Positions 25,578 through 33,847 of a stretch of DNA of 64,000 nt are shown here, piece after piece. Location of the stretch: positions 337,594 through 401,593 of the forward strand of contig JAWAID010000002.1 in the NCBI GenBank assembly GCA_038888615.1. Direction: 5' to 3'. The position numbers and the translations under genes were made by a program. Each line of letters begins with the position of its first letter. The stretch's first letter is position 1. Below the pieces are notes generated by a model. The model searched no databases, was not told where the DNA came from, and worked only from the letters and a program-made list of their open reading frames with translations. The DNA is from Candidatus Korarchaeum sp. Its GTDB lineage: Archaea; Korarchaeota; Korarchaeia; Korarchaeales; Korarchaeaceae.

Positions 25578-26505
25578 ATCGGGTCGAGCTACTACGCCCC
25601 CTGAGGTTATAAGGATACTCAGCGCTCAGCGAGCGCTCGAGCTCCTCCACCAATGACGTCAACTCCCTCAGCAACTTCTCCCTCTCGGAAACCAACCTCG
25701 CGATGTACCTCAAACCCGCTTCGCTCACCCTTCCCTCCAACTCAACTGACTCCCTCCTCATGACCCCTATCTCCCCCCTTATCCTCCTCACATCCTCCCT
25801 CAGGTCGTTGATGACGGCCAACATTAGATCCTCAGCTTTCCTAACAGCTCTAGCATGCTTCTCATATCTCTCACCGTCTTCATAAGTCCCCCAAGACCTC
25901 CTCTCGTTTATGAGCTCAACTACCTCCTTATCGTACTCCCTCCAACCCTTAACGGATCTGATCCTCCTCAACCTCCTCGCGAGGGGATGCTCCGGCCTCA
26001 GCCTCCTCCTAAGGGCTCTGTAGATCCCGTAGATAATCCCGGCCTCAACCGAGATGACTAGAGCTGTAGCTAAAGCTGAGCTCAGAGGCAACCCGAGGGA
26101 CACCCTTACCTCCGTTGAGCTCTCACCGGCTGTGCTCCTAACCTTCAGGAACACCGAGAACTCCCCTGAGTAAGCTACGCTGGGTACCTCGAAGACCCTG
26201 CTCATTTCCCTCTCCTCCCCGGGCATCAGCCTCATGGGCTCCTCCAAGGGCATCTCGTAAACGCCCACTTGAACCCCCAAGGGCAGGAGGGGGAAGTGCT
26301 GCACTACCCTGAGCTCGAAGCCGGTCACGTTGACCTCACTACCGCCCTCGTTCCTCACCACTATCTTGACCTGAACCCTGTCCCCCGGCTTCGCGACGAG
26401 CTCAGTCGGATCGACGCGGACCGATATAGGCTGAGCCGAGCTCAAGCAGATCGGTAAGAGGAGCAGGAGAATTAAGATGGACCTCAGCCTCAAGGTGGCA
26501 CTCAC
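25564..26505 (-). CDS. Membrane-anchored protein with CARDB-like and coiled-coil domains
   Basis: A 313-residue protein. Residues 1-25 are a signal peptide (LLLLLPICLSSA); 28-135 form a beta-sandwich like the CARDB/NEW3 type (PGDRVQVKIVVRNEGGSEVNVT); one membrane segment is at about 144-165; and an Arg/Glu-rich cytoplasmic part (about 210-300) is helical and probably coiled coil. It could bridge the outside of the cell and cytoplasmic partners. It overlaps the CDF transporter gene start by 4 nt and the sequon-rich gene by 14 nt, so it belongs to the same leftward operon. No enzyme motif seen. Confidence 0.65.
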   Translation of the reverse strand: MSATLRLRSILILLLLLPICLSSAQPISVRVDPTELVAKPGDRVQVKIVVRNEGGSEVNVTGFELRVVQHFPLLPLGVQVGVYEMPLEEPMRLMPGEEREMSRVFEVPSVAYSGEFSVFLKVRSTAGESSTEVRVSLGLPLSSALATALVISVEAGIIYGIYRALRRRLRPEHPLARRLRRIRSVKGWREYDKEVVELINERRSWGTYEDGERYEKHARAVRKAEDLMLAVINDLREDVRRIRGEIGVMRRESVELEGRVSEAGLRYIARLVSEREKLLRELTSLVEELERSLSAEYPYNLRGRSSSTRYARG

Positions 26506-27809
26506 TCCGTGGAGAAGTGGACCGTTACGTTAGCGCTGGGCACTACCTCCCTTATCGTCAGCTCCAACTCATGGGTGAGTGCATGGGCGGCCCTCAGCTC
26601 AGTGCTCCTAGGAACTAGAACCCTCAGGGTGATGTTCCAAGGAGGACCCGTCACCTCCAATGACTCAAGCTTATTCTCAGTGCCCTTAAGCATGCTCTCA
26701 ACTTTCCCCATGAGAAGGTCCCTCATCTCCTCCTTGCTCAACCTCAATGCAGGTATATCGGCGGGGTCTACATGAGCTACGGCCTCAGTAACCCCTGGTA
26801 TCTCCATTATCCTCCTCTCCAGCTCATCAGCTACCTGATGAGCTCTCCAGACCTCCGTATCCGGTTTAACGACGGCGTGAAGCGATACCCTCTTCCCTCC
26901 CTCGGAATTTGAGACGCTTATGGCGTGCACATCGATGACCCCCTCCACCTCCTTAGATAGTCTCGCGACGCGCTCCTCGAGCGTCTCCCCCTCTACCACC
27001 TCCAGGACGAGGTCGACATCCATACCGAGCCTCTCCCTCAGTACCTCAGCTATCCTTCCCCTCAGGTCCTCAGGTGCCCCCCTCACCCTCACATCAGCGA
27101 ATAGGAATCTTCCCACGGTCCTAGCCCTAACTCTCTCGACCTCCATCACCTCCGGTATTGAGAGGCAAGCCCTCCTCACCTCCTCAATGAGCTTAGGATC
27201 CACCCTGTCCGTCAGATCGTAAATGGCTTCCTTGGATATCTTAAGGGCAGACCTGAGGAAGAGGATCGATATGAGGATCGCAATCAAGGGATCGAGCACT
27301 TTAACCCCCATCCTGACGAACATCAAGCCCAATATCACCGCGAGCGAGGTGAGCATATCGCTGGAGAAGTGGAGAGCGTCTGACTCCAGGGCCCTGCTCC
27401 CTGTAATCTCTGCAGCCCTCCTCAGAGCCCTTGACCTCTCGAAGTCTATGAGCATAGATACAAGCATCACTCCGATCGGCAGCATGCTTACCTCTATCTC
27501 AGGAGGATTCATCATCCTCTTAATAGCCTCATCCATGACCCAGATCATCGTTAACATGAGGAGCAGCGCGCCAGCAAGTCCCCCGATGCTATCGACCTTC
27601 CTGTGGCCGTAGGGGTGCGTGGCATCCGGGGGTCTCATCGAGAACCTGACCGTTAGGAAGGTTACCAGCGTCGTTAAGCTGTCCAGAGCGGAGTGGAGGA
27701 ACTCGGCTAGCACGCTGAGACTACCTGTCACAAGCCCAGCGTATAGCTTCATCGCGGATAGGACTAAGGATGCTGAGAGCGAGCTGAGCGTTATCCTGTT
27801 TACGTCCAT
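26502..27809 (-). CDS. Cation diffusion facilitator (CDF) metal exporter
   Basis: A 435-residue CDF transporter, which moves divalent metals such as zinc, iron or manganese out of the cell in exchange for protons. Six membrane segments occupy about residues 10-210. The metal-site pattern HSALDS (H39, D43) is visible in helix II and HFSSDM in helix V, and the loop DATHPYGHRK is typical. The cytoplasmic C-terminal part is unusually long (about 225 residues) and seems to hold two copies of the ferredoxin-like CDF dimerisation domain, about 215-300 and 300-435. It is first in the leftward operon with the secreted proteins. Confidence 0.88.
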   Translation of the reverse strand: MDVNRITLSSLSASLVLSAMKLYAGLVTGSLSVLAEFLHSALDSLTTLVTFLTVRFSMRPPDATHPYGHRKVDSIGGLAGALLLMLTMIWVMDEAIKRMMNPPEIEVSMLPIGVMLVSMLIDFERSRALRRAAEITGSRALESDALHFSSDMLTSLAVILGLMFVRMGVKVLDPLIAILISILFLRSALKISKEAIYDLTDRVDPKLIEEVRRACLSIPEVMEVERVRARTVGRFLFADVRVRGAPEDLRGRIAEVLRERLGMDVDLVLEVVEGETLEERVARLSKEVEGVIDVHAISVSNSEGGKRVSLHAVVKPDTEVWRAHQVADELERRIMEIPGVTEAVAHVDPADIPALRLSKEEMRDLLMGKVESMLKGTENKLESLEVTGPPWNITLRVLVPRSTELRAAHALTHELELTIREVVPSANVTVHFSTE

Positions 27810-27847
27810 CGCGTCACGAGCTACCCGAAGGATTTAAGGGTTGGGCC

Positions 27848-28624
27848 TCAGGAACCCCTCAGTTGGAGCAGGACTCCAGATATGGCCATGGCTACTCCTG
27901 AGCCGGCGAAGAGGAGCTGGATCAGATAGAGCGTGCTAGCTGCGTAAGAGGGGTTGAGCTTCACTAGGAGTCCTCTCATCACCTCAGCTGATGCGGGAGT
28001 GAGTGTCAACAGGAGGGAGATCGCTAGGAAGACTAGACCGGGGAGCGCCAGTGAGACGAGCCACGACGGCTTGCCCTCAACTGTCCTCGGGAGCTTGGCC
28101 CTCACAGCCCTCAGGATGGGAGGTACTAGGAGTATCACGAACGGGTACTCCGTTATGAAGAACCAGAGGGCGAGCGATGTCCCCAGCAGGAGGAGATCGT
28201 ATGTGGTGAGGTTCGGGGGGAGCATCCCGAGGAGGCTTATGACGAACGCGTAGAGGTAGGCTACCGTAGCGCAGCCCAGAGCTAGTGAGAGCTGGGAGGC
28301 TAGGGAAAACCTCGTCCAGTTGAATTCCCTCCTGAGCATTCTTCCGAGGACGTAGAAACCCAAGAAGTTCCCAGGTACAGCGGCAAGTAGACTGGGGAGG
28401 TAAATGCTTCCATGCTTCGCTGAGTCGGCTATCAGCGTACCCATAGCGGCCCCCACCCCCCCTACCTCGGGCCCGTAGATTATGGAGAAGAGAGCTGGGA
28501 TCACTACAGCTGGCCTGAACTGTCCCCTTCCGAACGGAGACACGATGTAGGAGGTGGAGAAGGAGCCTATAGCGTAAAGGGCGGCGCACAGACCGGTGGC
28601 GGAGACCCTCTGACCTAGGCTCAT
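27848..28624 (-). CDS. Membrane protein, ECF-type substrate-binding component-like
   Basis: A 258-residue protein with about six or seven membrane helices. The N-terminal segment GLCAALYAIGS and the following SPFGRGQFRPAVVIPAL...IYGPEVGGVGAAMGTLIAD fit the pattern of ECF transporter S components (loop-rich first helices, GP..G...G.....D). The substrate cannot be told. ATG 28624 is chosen because a TATA box (TTTTTAAG on the minus strand, 28653-28660) predicts transcription start near 28630; the ATG at 28651 would be inside the promoter. No ECF ATPase or T component is nearby, so it may share a central one or act alone. Confidence 0.55.
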   Translation of the reverse strand: MSLGQRVSATGLCAALYAIGSFSTSYIVSPFGRGQFRPAVVIPALFSIIYGPEVGGVGAAMGTLIADSAKHGSIYLPSLLAAVPGNFLGFYVLGRMLRREFNWTRFSLASQLSLALGCATVAYLYAFVISLLGMLPPNLTTYDLLLLGTSLALWFFITEYPFVILLVPPILRAVRAKLPRTVEGKPSWLVSLALPGLVFLAISLLLTLTPASAEVMRGLLVKLNPSYAASTLYLIQLLFAGSGVAMAISGVLLQLRGS

Positions 28625-28689
28625 GACCACCCCGCGTAACCGGGCCAACATCTTAAAAACTTATGTAAAAATGTGGAAAAGCTTATAAT

Positions 28690-28717
28690 ATTATATAAAT
28701 GAATACATAGGGTAATT
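28690..28717 (+). promoter_or_regulatory. TATA box of the phosphate regulator gene
   Basis: TTATATAAAT at 28690-28699 lies about 25 nt upstream of the ATG at 28718, which predicts a leaderless mRNA. The leftward TATA box of the ECF-like gene is at 28653-28660, so the two divergent promoters are about 35 nt apart. Confidence 0.55.
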
Positions 28718-29626
28718 ATGAAGGACCTGGGCTATAGATCGCTCCTCCTGATAGGGGGGAGCTCCTACGCAATCACCTTACCGAAGGAGTGGGTGAGGGA
28801 GCGGAAGGTATCCTCAAAGACCAAGGCCAAGCTGTTTGAGGGTCCCTCAGGGGAGCTCGTGATCTACCTCGGGGAGGGTGAGGGGAGCTCCAGAGCCAGG
28901 GTGGAGCTGAGGGGCAGGGAGGGGGTTTGGGAGATAGTGGCGGCTTACCTAGAGGGATACGACGAGGTGGAGGTAGTGAGGGGGAGGATGACTAGGAAGG
29001 ATGTCGAGACCCTCAGGAGCACTCTATCCAAGCTCCTTGGGATGGAGATCCTTGAGGAAGGATCTGGGAGGATTTTAGCGAGGTGCCTAATCGATTACTC
29101 CTCAGCTAACCCGATGGATCTGCTCTCGAGGATGAGGGGCATCATAATAGGCATGCTCTCCGATCTGAGAACCGCTTGCCTGGAGAGGGATGAGGAGACC
29201 CTATCGCTAGTAGCTGAGAGGGACGACGACGTTGACAGGCTCTACTTCGCTCTAGTCAGGCAGGTGAGGAAGGCCATGAGGAGCCCTGAGATAATGGGAA
29301 GGCTAGGCCTAGAGCCGATAGAACTCCTCGATATGAGGATAGCAGCTATGATACTTGAGCTCATAGCTGATAGTGTAGCGGAGCTATCTCACTGTGACCG
29401 CTTAGATCCTTTCGCTGATACGCTCGAGGAGGCTCAAAAGCTCTTCTCCTCAGCGTTCAACTCATTCGAACAGAGGGACTTCAGGACCGCCTTGGAGGTG
29501 AGGGGCATCATCGAGAGGAGGGTCAAAGATGTGGCTAGCAGATCCGACGGTAGGCTGGTAGTACCCCTTATAAATCTACTCATCAGGATAGGGGACCTCT
29601 GCGACCTGGTGAGCCCCAGGTTCTAG
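28718..29626 (+). CDS. AbrB-PhoU fusion, phosphate uptake regulator
   Basis: A 302-residue regulator. Residues 1-45 form a SpoVT/AbrB-type swapped-hairpin domain (SLLLIGGSSYAITLPKEWV), and the rest is two PhoU three-helix units (from about 115 and 210) with acidic patches such as ERDDDVD that bind metal in PhoU proteins. This fusion is common in archaea beside phosphate ABC transporters, where it is thought to sense phosphate transport and control gene expression. No pst genes lie in the window. The mRNA is probably leaderless. Confidence 0.83.
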   Translation: MKDLGYRSLLLIGGSSYAITLPKEWVRERKVSSKTKAKLFEGPSGELVIYLGEGEGSSRARVELRGREGVWEIVAAYLEGYDEVEVVRGRMTRKDVETLRSTLSKLLGMEILEEGSGRILARCLIDYSSANPMDLLSRMRGIIIGMLSDLRTACLERDEETLSLVAERDDDVDRLYFALVRQVRKAMRSPEIMGRLGLEPIELLDMRIAAMILELIADSVAELSHCDRLDPFADTLEEAQKLFSSAFNSFEQRDFRTALEVRGIIERRVKDVASRSDGRLVVPLINLLIRIGDLCDLVSPRF

Positions 29627-29663
29627 TTTTTGAATGAGCAGTACCTGAGGTTGAGGTGATCAT

Positions 29664-30182
29664 ATGGAGAGGTGCCTGGACCTCCTCCTGACCAGGAGGA
29701 GCGTGAGGAAGTTCGAGGGAAGGGAAGTGAGCGAGGACGTCATTAGGGAGGTACTGGATGTCGCTAGGTACGCCCCGAGCGCCAGGAACTCCCAGCCCTG
29801 GGAGTTCGTGGTGATCAAGGACAGGAAGCTGATCTATGAACTTGGGAGGGTTCATAAGTACGCTTCTCCACTCCTAAACGCTCCACTAGCTATAGTAGTG
29901 CTTTGCGACCCTAAGGCATCCCCCACATCTTACTTGGTGGACTGCGCGAACGCTACACTTTACCTCATGCTCGCAGCTCACGCCCTAGGGCTGGGAAGCG
30001 TTTGGATACAGAGCCTCAGGGACGCCGAGAGGATCAACGGCCTGATAGGGGCCCCCGCCGATAGGGTGCCGGTGGCCGTGTTAGCGCTCGGGTACCCCGC
30101 TGAGAGCCCCTCCCCACCCAGTAGGAAGGAGTTAAGCGAGATAGTGCACTTGAACAAGTATGGTTCGAGGTGGGAAGGATGA
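29664..30182 (+). CDS. Nitroreductase family protein
   Basis: A 172-residue FMN-dependent oxidoreductase of the nitroreductase type. The N-terminal RRSVRKFEGREVS binds FMN phosphate, ARYAPSARNSQPWEF is the usual second signature (about 35-49), and LGLGSVWIQSL plus a terminal ALGYPAESP segment complete the family pattern. The physiological acceptor is unknown. GAGGTGATC, a near-perfect Shine-Dalgarno site, precedes ATG 29664. The gene overlaps the following flavin reductase-like gene, and the pair may work together in flavin chemistry. Confidence 0.87.
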   Translation: MERCLDLLLTRRSVRKFEGREVSEDVIREVLDVARYAPSARNSQPWEFVVIKDRKLIYELGRVHKYASPLLNAPLAIVVLCDPKASPTSYLVDCANATLYLMLAAHALGLGSVWIQSLRDAERINGLIGAPADRVPVAVLALGYPAESPSPPSRKELSEIVHLNKYGSRWEG

Positions 30183-30739
30183 GGAGCCTCCCCCTGAGCT
30201 TCTTCCACAACATATCCTATCCCAGGAACGCCGTACTCGTTACCAGCGAGGACTTTGAGGGGAAAGCTAACGCTATGGCAGCCGCTTGGCACTCCCCCCT
30301 CAGCGTCAGACCCCCTCTCTACGGAGTGGCTATAAGCCCTAAGAGAGCTACTTACGAGTTCATCAGGAGGAGCAAGCGTTTTGGGATCAACTTCCTCCCC
30401 TTCGATATGCTAGATTCGCTCCACACTTGCGGGAGGGTTTCCTTCAGGGAAGCCGGAGAGGGGAAGCTCAGGAGGGCTAAGCTAACCCCCATCAGAGGGG
30501 AGTTCGGGGCTTACGTTATCGAGGAGGCCTACGCTTCCCTCGAGTGCTACTTGGTTAAGGTGGTGGAGGTGGGCGATCACGACTGGTTCATAGGGGAGGT
30601 GAAGTCCGTCCTACTGAGGGGGGAGCTCAGGGGTAGCATCCTGGATCTGGAAGGGGTGAGGCCAACGCTCTACATGGGGGAGGACCACTACGCCACGGCT
30701 GACCCGAGTAGCCTGAGGAGAGGGGTCGTTATCGAGTGA
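30179..30739 (+). CDS. Flavin reductase-like FMN-binding protein
   Basis: A 186-residue split-barrel flavoprotein. Family features are YPRNAVLVTSED near the N-terminus, AMAAAWHSPLSVRPPLYGVAIS, and SKRFGINFLP with a Cys in LHTCGRVS, as in flavin reductase/high-molecular-weight rubredoxin-like proteins of anaerobic archaea. ATG 30179 overlaps the nitroreductase stop (ATGA) and follows GGTGGGAAGG; a GTG at 30170 is in frame but less likely. It may donate or accept electrons in reduced-flavin reactions such as oxygen defence; the partner is unproved. Confidence 0.83.
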   Translation: MRSLPLSFFHNISYPRNAVLVTSEDFEGKANAMAAAWHSPLSVRPPLYGVAISPKRATYEFIRRSKRFGINFLPFDMLDSLHTCGRVSFREAGEGKLRRAKLTPIRGEFGAYVIEEAYASLECYLVKVVEVGDHDWFIGEVKSVLLRGELRGSILDLEGVRPTLYMGEDHYATADPSSLRRGVVIE

Positions 30740-30740
30740 G

Positions 30741-31775
30741 CTAGGGGCTTCGAAGCGAGTCTACGAGTCCCCTCCAGAACTCGTACTCCTGCTTCGCCCT
30801 TGGAAGCTCTGACCTCGAGGTTAGGTAGGAGTCCCAGCGCTCAGCGTACCTCAGGAGCTCCGAGTCGCCCGACCAACTCCCGAGGAAGTAGAGTAGCCTT
30901 ATGTGCAGCCTATGGTAATCTTCGGTAGCTCTCCCATGCTTGGGGGAGTAAAGGGACCAGTTGTTCCTCTCGTAGTATGGGAGTATCCTCCTCAGGGTCT
31001 CCAGTCCCTCGCTCAAAGCTTTCCTGCTCACCTCGTCCCCGATCAAGCCATCGTATATGGCTAGGCCCTTCAGCGAGAGCATGAACCCGTTGAGCACCAG
31101 GTCATCGGGCGCGTTCGAGTACTCCAAGTAGAAGGGTCCGTAAGCTGTCTCCAACACGAAACCCCCGTCCTCATGGCGTATCAGGAAGCTGTTGACTAGG
31201 GATTTAGCCGCCTCATAGTACCTAGCGTCATTGAACTTCCTGTAAGCGATGGCGTAATAGCCAGCCGCTATCCCCTGACTGAAGGAGGAGTTCCAGGGTA
31301 TCGAGGCCCTCTCCCAAGCGAAGTAGAAGTTGAAGAAGGAGGCATTTCCCTTCCACTCCAAGTAACGGAGCATCCAATCCATTATGCGCTTGAACTCTTC
31401 CCAGTTCCTTCTGTAGAAGAGGGACTCCGTAGCGAGGTTCATGGCGTTTATAGCGTGCACGTTGAACCCCTGCTTAGTTATGTAAACCAGGGGGACCTGA
31501 ACACCCTCCGGAGCGAACCTCTCGAATAGCTCAGGTTTCCTGCAGAGCCTCATGTACTCCAGATCGGCCTTCAGGGAATCTAAGAGTTGCTTCATAGCAG
31601 CATCGCTCCCTCTCACTTTCTCGAACCTCCTCAAGGTGTTCTCGATATCGCTCATCAGGAGATCGCACCTCTCAGCTGAAGTCGAGCTCCCGCTGGAGGT
31701 ACCATCACTCAAGAGGTGTAGCGTTACCGCGACCGCTACTATGGAGAGGGAAATCAGGAGGAGCCTGCGTCCCAT
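30741..31775 (-). CDS. D-glucuronyl C5-epimerase C-terminal domain-like protein
   Basis: A 344-residue protein with one N-terminal membrane anchor or uncleaved signal (LLLISLSIVAVAVTLHLL), so the catalytic domain faces outside. From about residue 105 the alpha/alpha-toroid pattern of the heparosan glucuronyl C5-epimerase C-terminal domain is clear: FNVHAINAMNL, SFSQGIAAGYYAIAYR, GGFVLETAYGPFYLEY, VLNGFMLSLKGLAIY and a final DYHRLHIRLLY. It may epimerise or bind uronic acids of a surface polysaccharide. ATG 31775 is chosen because the TATA box TTTTTATT (31797-31804, minus) predicts start at this ATG; the frame stays open to 31811. Confidence 0.72.
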   Translation of the reverse strand: MGRRLLLISLSIVAVAVTLHLLSDGTSSGSSTSAERCDLLMSDIENTLRRFEKVRGSDAAMKQLLDSLKADLEYMRLCRKPELFERFAPEGVQVPLVYITKQGFNVHAINAMNLATESLFYRRNWEEFKRIMDWMLRYLEWKGNASFFNFYFAWERASIPWNSSFSQGIAAGYYAIAYRKFNDARYYEAAKSLVNSFLIRHEDGGFVLETAYGPFYLEYSNAPDDLVLNGFMLSLKGLAIYDGLIGDEVSRKALSEGLETLRRILPYYERNNWSLYSPKHGRATEDYHRLHIRLLYFLGSWSGDSELLRYAERWDSYLTSRSELPRAKQEYEFWRGLVDSLRSP

Positions 31776-31796
31776 CGCGCCCCGGTCCCGCTCCTG

Positions 31797-31852
31797 AATA
31801 AAAAGGGCCATCGCGGAACACTTATAAACTAGTACACTGAATATACCAGTAT
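31797..31852. promoter_or_regulatory. Divergent promoters and dyad operator candidate
   Basis: For the leftward epimerase-like gene, a TATA box lies at 31797-31804. For the rightward winged-helix gene, CTTATAAAC at 31821-31829 is about 25 nt upstream of ATG 31853. A dyad TACACTG (31833-31839) and CAGTATA (31847-31853), with a 7-nt spacer, covers the expected start site of the winged-helix gene and could be its own operator. Confidence 0.45.
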
Positions 31853-32251
31853 ATGTTCAGACCGGTTCATGGCCTGCTGCTGGACGCCGTGCTAGCTCAT
31901 CCCGAGGGCATCTCGGTCAACGCTCTAGCCAACTTAGTGAGGGGGAGGGCCGCCAGGTCCGTAGTACTCAAGGAGGTGAGGAGGTTGGCTGAGATGGGAC
32001 TCGTGAGGATATCTGATGATGAGAAGCATAAGCAGAGGAGGTTAATAAGACCTAATAGGGAACTAGCTGAACTCTCAGAGAGATTGAGGGAGCTGAGGTC
32101 TTCTAATCTTGAGGACGCCGCGAGTAACATCCCTAGGATGCTGCTGCTCCTGAGGGAGGTCAAGAGGAGCTCAAGGAGCAAGCATGTAGTTGATTACTTG
32201 AAGTACAGGATGAGGGAGGAGTTCTCACGCGTTATGGAGGTGGTAGTTTGA
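31853..32251 (+). CDS. Winged-helix transcriptional regulator
   Basis: A 132-residue DNA-binding protein. Residues 5-60 form a winged helix (LLDAVLAHPEGISVNALANLV, then a recognition helix SVVLKEVRRLAEMGLV and a wing RISDDEKHKQRRLIRPN); residues 65-130 are helical and may dimerise. This resembles MarR/ArsR-type archaeal regulators. The mRNA is probably leaderless, and a dyad lies over the predicted start site, which would suit autorepression. It heads a small operon with a 43-residue protein and a radical SAM enzyme and may control them. Confidence 0.78.
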   Translation: MFRPVHGLLLDAVLAHPEGISVNALANLVRGRAARSVVLKEVRRLAEMGLVRISDDEKHKQRRLIRPNRELAELSERLRELRSSNLEDAASNIPRMLLLLREVKRSSRSKHVVDYLKYRMREEFSRVMEVVV

Positions 32252-32379
32252 GCGATAAGATCATAATCAAGACTGATAGCCTTAAGGAGGCTATTGAGCT
32301 ATTCATAGAGCTCCAGAGGAAGCACCCAATGAGGTCGGTGGAGGTGTACGTCCGTGGAAGTGATAGTGACGAGCGATAG
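32248..32379 (+). CDS. Small hypothetical protein, 43 residues
   Basis: A short gene between the winged-helix regulator and the radical SAM gene. TTG 32248 overlaps the regulator's stop as TTGA and sits 8 nt after GGAGGTGG, a strong ribosome site; the stop is TAG at 32377. The predicted product has a strand-helix-strand pattern, SDKIIIKTDSLKEAIELFI then a second strand SVEVYVRG, and ends acidic. It overlaps the next gene by 26 nt. Overlaps on both sides with good spacing make it likely real. No family recognised; possibly a partner of the radical SAM enzyme. Confidence 0.6.
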   Translation: MSDKIIIKTDSLKEAIELFIELQRKHPMRSVEVYVRGSDSDER

Positions 32380-33847
32380 AACGATGATCTCTAACCACCA
32401 CGGGAAGGAGTTCCTGGGATTCATGACGACATCTCCCCCGCTCTTCCTACCTGAGAGCCTCTGGATGAGGTTAGCAGCGCCTAAGATGAGGGTGAATGAG
32501 AAGGGGGAGCCGTGGCAAGCTCCTTACGGCTTGAGGAAAGTGGAAGCTGCTCTACTGGATGCCGGTATAGATGCCGCAGTGGTAGACCCGGATCACCTAC
32601 TGAAGCACCCTGAGGCTAGAGTGGTGGCGATAGGCCATCACGACTTCTTCGCTCTCGGCCCACCGAGCAGCGAGTGGTGGGTCCTCACGAAGAGGGAGCC
32701 CTTGAACGCTAAGAGCTTCAGGAGATTCATGGAGAGCAAAGCTATGGATTACTTCAGGAGGAAGGGAGCTAAGATAATTGTGGGTGGTCCTGCAGCTTGG
32801 CAATGGCTTTACAAACCTGAGCTGATCGAGAGATGGTGCGTATCGACCGTCATAGATGGGGAAGCTGAGAAGGTGATAGTTGACATCGTCAGGAGGGCTC
32901 TCGATGGGGAGGAGCTCCCTAAGTTCGTGCAGGTGGGTGTGGATGAGGTCCCCTCCCTTGGGGAGATCCCGCTGATAAGGAAGCCGTCCGTCAACGGTTT
33001 GATAGAGATCTCGAGGGGCTGCCCTAGGAAGTGCAGGTTCTGCTCGGTGACCCTGAGACCGCTCAGGCACTACACCCTGGAGATGGTATCGAGGGAGATG
33101 GACGTCAACATGCGCTCCGGTGTGAGGAGCGTCATACTGCACTCAGATGACGTGCTCCTCTACGGTTCTGACAGTATCTACCCTAATGAAAGGGCTTTGA
33201 TGAAGCTGCATGAGCTGGTGAAGAGCAAAGGTGCCTTTCCAGTGGGCTGGAGTCACTTCAGCCTCTCAGCCGTGAAGTACGCGGAGGATGAGTACAAGCT
33301 GATCAGTAGGATAAGCAGCATGCTCGGGGATTACTACAAGGGAGTTGAAGTTGGAATAGAGACGGGAAGCCCTAGACTAGCCGAGAGGATGATGCCGGCT
33401 AAAGCGCTACCTTACGATGTTAGGAACTGGAGGGAAATCGTTGTAGATGCCTTCTCCATAATGCATGAAGCCAAGATCGTGCCCGCAGCTACGCTAATAA
33501 CGGGACTGCCCGATGAGAGGCCCGAGGATACAATAGCCTCCATAGAGCTAGTTGAGGATCTTAAGGAATTCAGGAGCCTGATAGTACCGATGTACTTCGT
33601 CCCGATGGGTCTATTGAAGGGGGAAAATTGGTACAAAAGGGAACCGACTGAGGAGCAGCTCGAACTAATGAAAGCGTGCTTGAGGCACGATCTGAGGTGG
33701 GTTGAGGACGTAGCTAGGTGGTACATGAGGGATCTCAACCCACTGGCTAGGTACCTGCTCTCGCTCTTCATATCCTCCATAAGAGCAGCAGTCAGGGGGT
33801 TCTTAGAGCCTCCCCAAATCGAGGTGCGCTCTCAAGCACCGGGTTGA
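32354..33847 (+). CDS. Radical SAM protein with B12-binding-like N-terminus
   Basis: A 497-residue enzyme. Residues about 1-200 look like a Rossmann B12-binding type domain with GAKIIVGGPAAWQW (138-151) and VIDGEAE (167-173), as in B12-radical SAM proteins, although the DxHxxG ligand motif is not obvious. The radical SAM core begins ISRGCPRKCRFC, giving cluster cysteines C223, C227 and C230, and continues with VEVGIETGS and TLITGLPDE. The C-terminus (about 410-497) is helical. Such proteins methylate or rearrange varied substrates; this one is unassigned. GTG 32354 follows GGTGGAGGTG. Its end overlaps the convergent MscS gene by 16 nt. Confidence 0.82.
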   Translation: MEVIVTSDRTMISNHHGKEFLGFMTTSPPLFLPESLWMRLAAPKMRVNEKGEPWQAPYGLRKVEAALLDAGIDAAVVDPDHLLKHPEARVVAIGHHDFFALGPPSSEWWVLTKREPLNAKSFRRFMESKAMDYFRRKGAKIIVGGPAAWQWLYKPELIERWCVSTVIDGEAEKVIVDIVRRALDGEELPKFVQVGVDEVPSLGEIPLIRKPSVNGLIEISRGCPRKCRFCSVTLRPLRHYTLEMVSREMDVNMRSGVRSVILHSDDVLLYGSDSIYPNERALMKLHELVKSKGAFPVGWSHFSLSAVKYAEDEYKLISRISSMLGDYYKGVEVGIETGSPRLAERMMPAKALPYDVRNWREIVVDAFSIMHEAKIVPAATLITGLPDERPEDTIASIELVEDLKEFRSLIVPMYFVPMGLLKGENWYKREPTEEQLELMKACLRHDLRWVEDVARWYMRDLNPLARYLLSLFISSIRAAVRGFLEPPQIEVRSQAPG

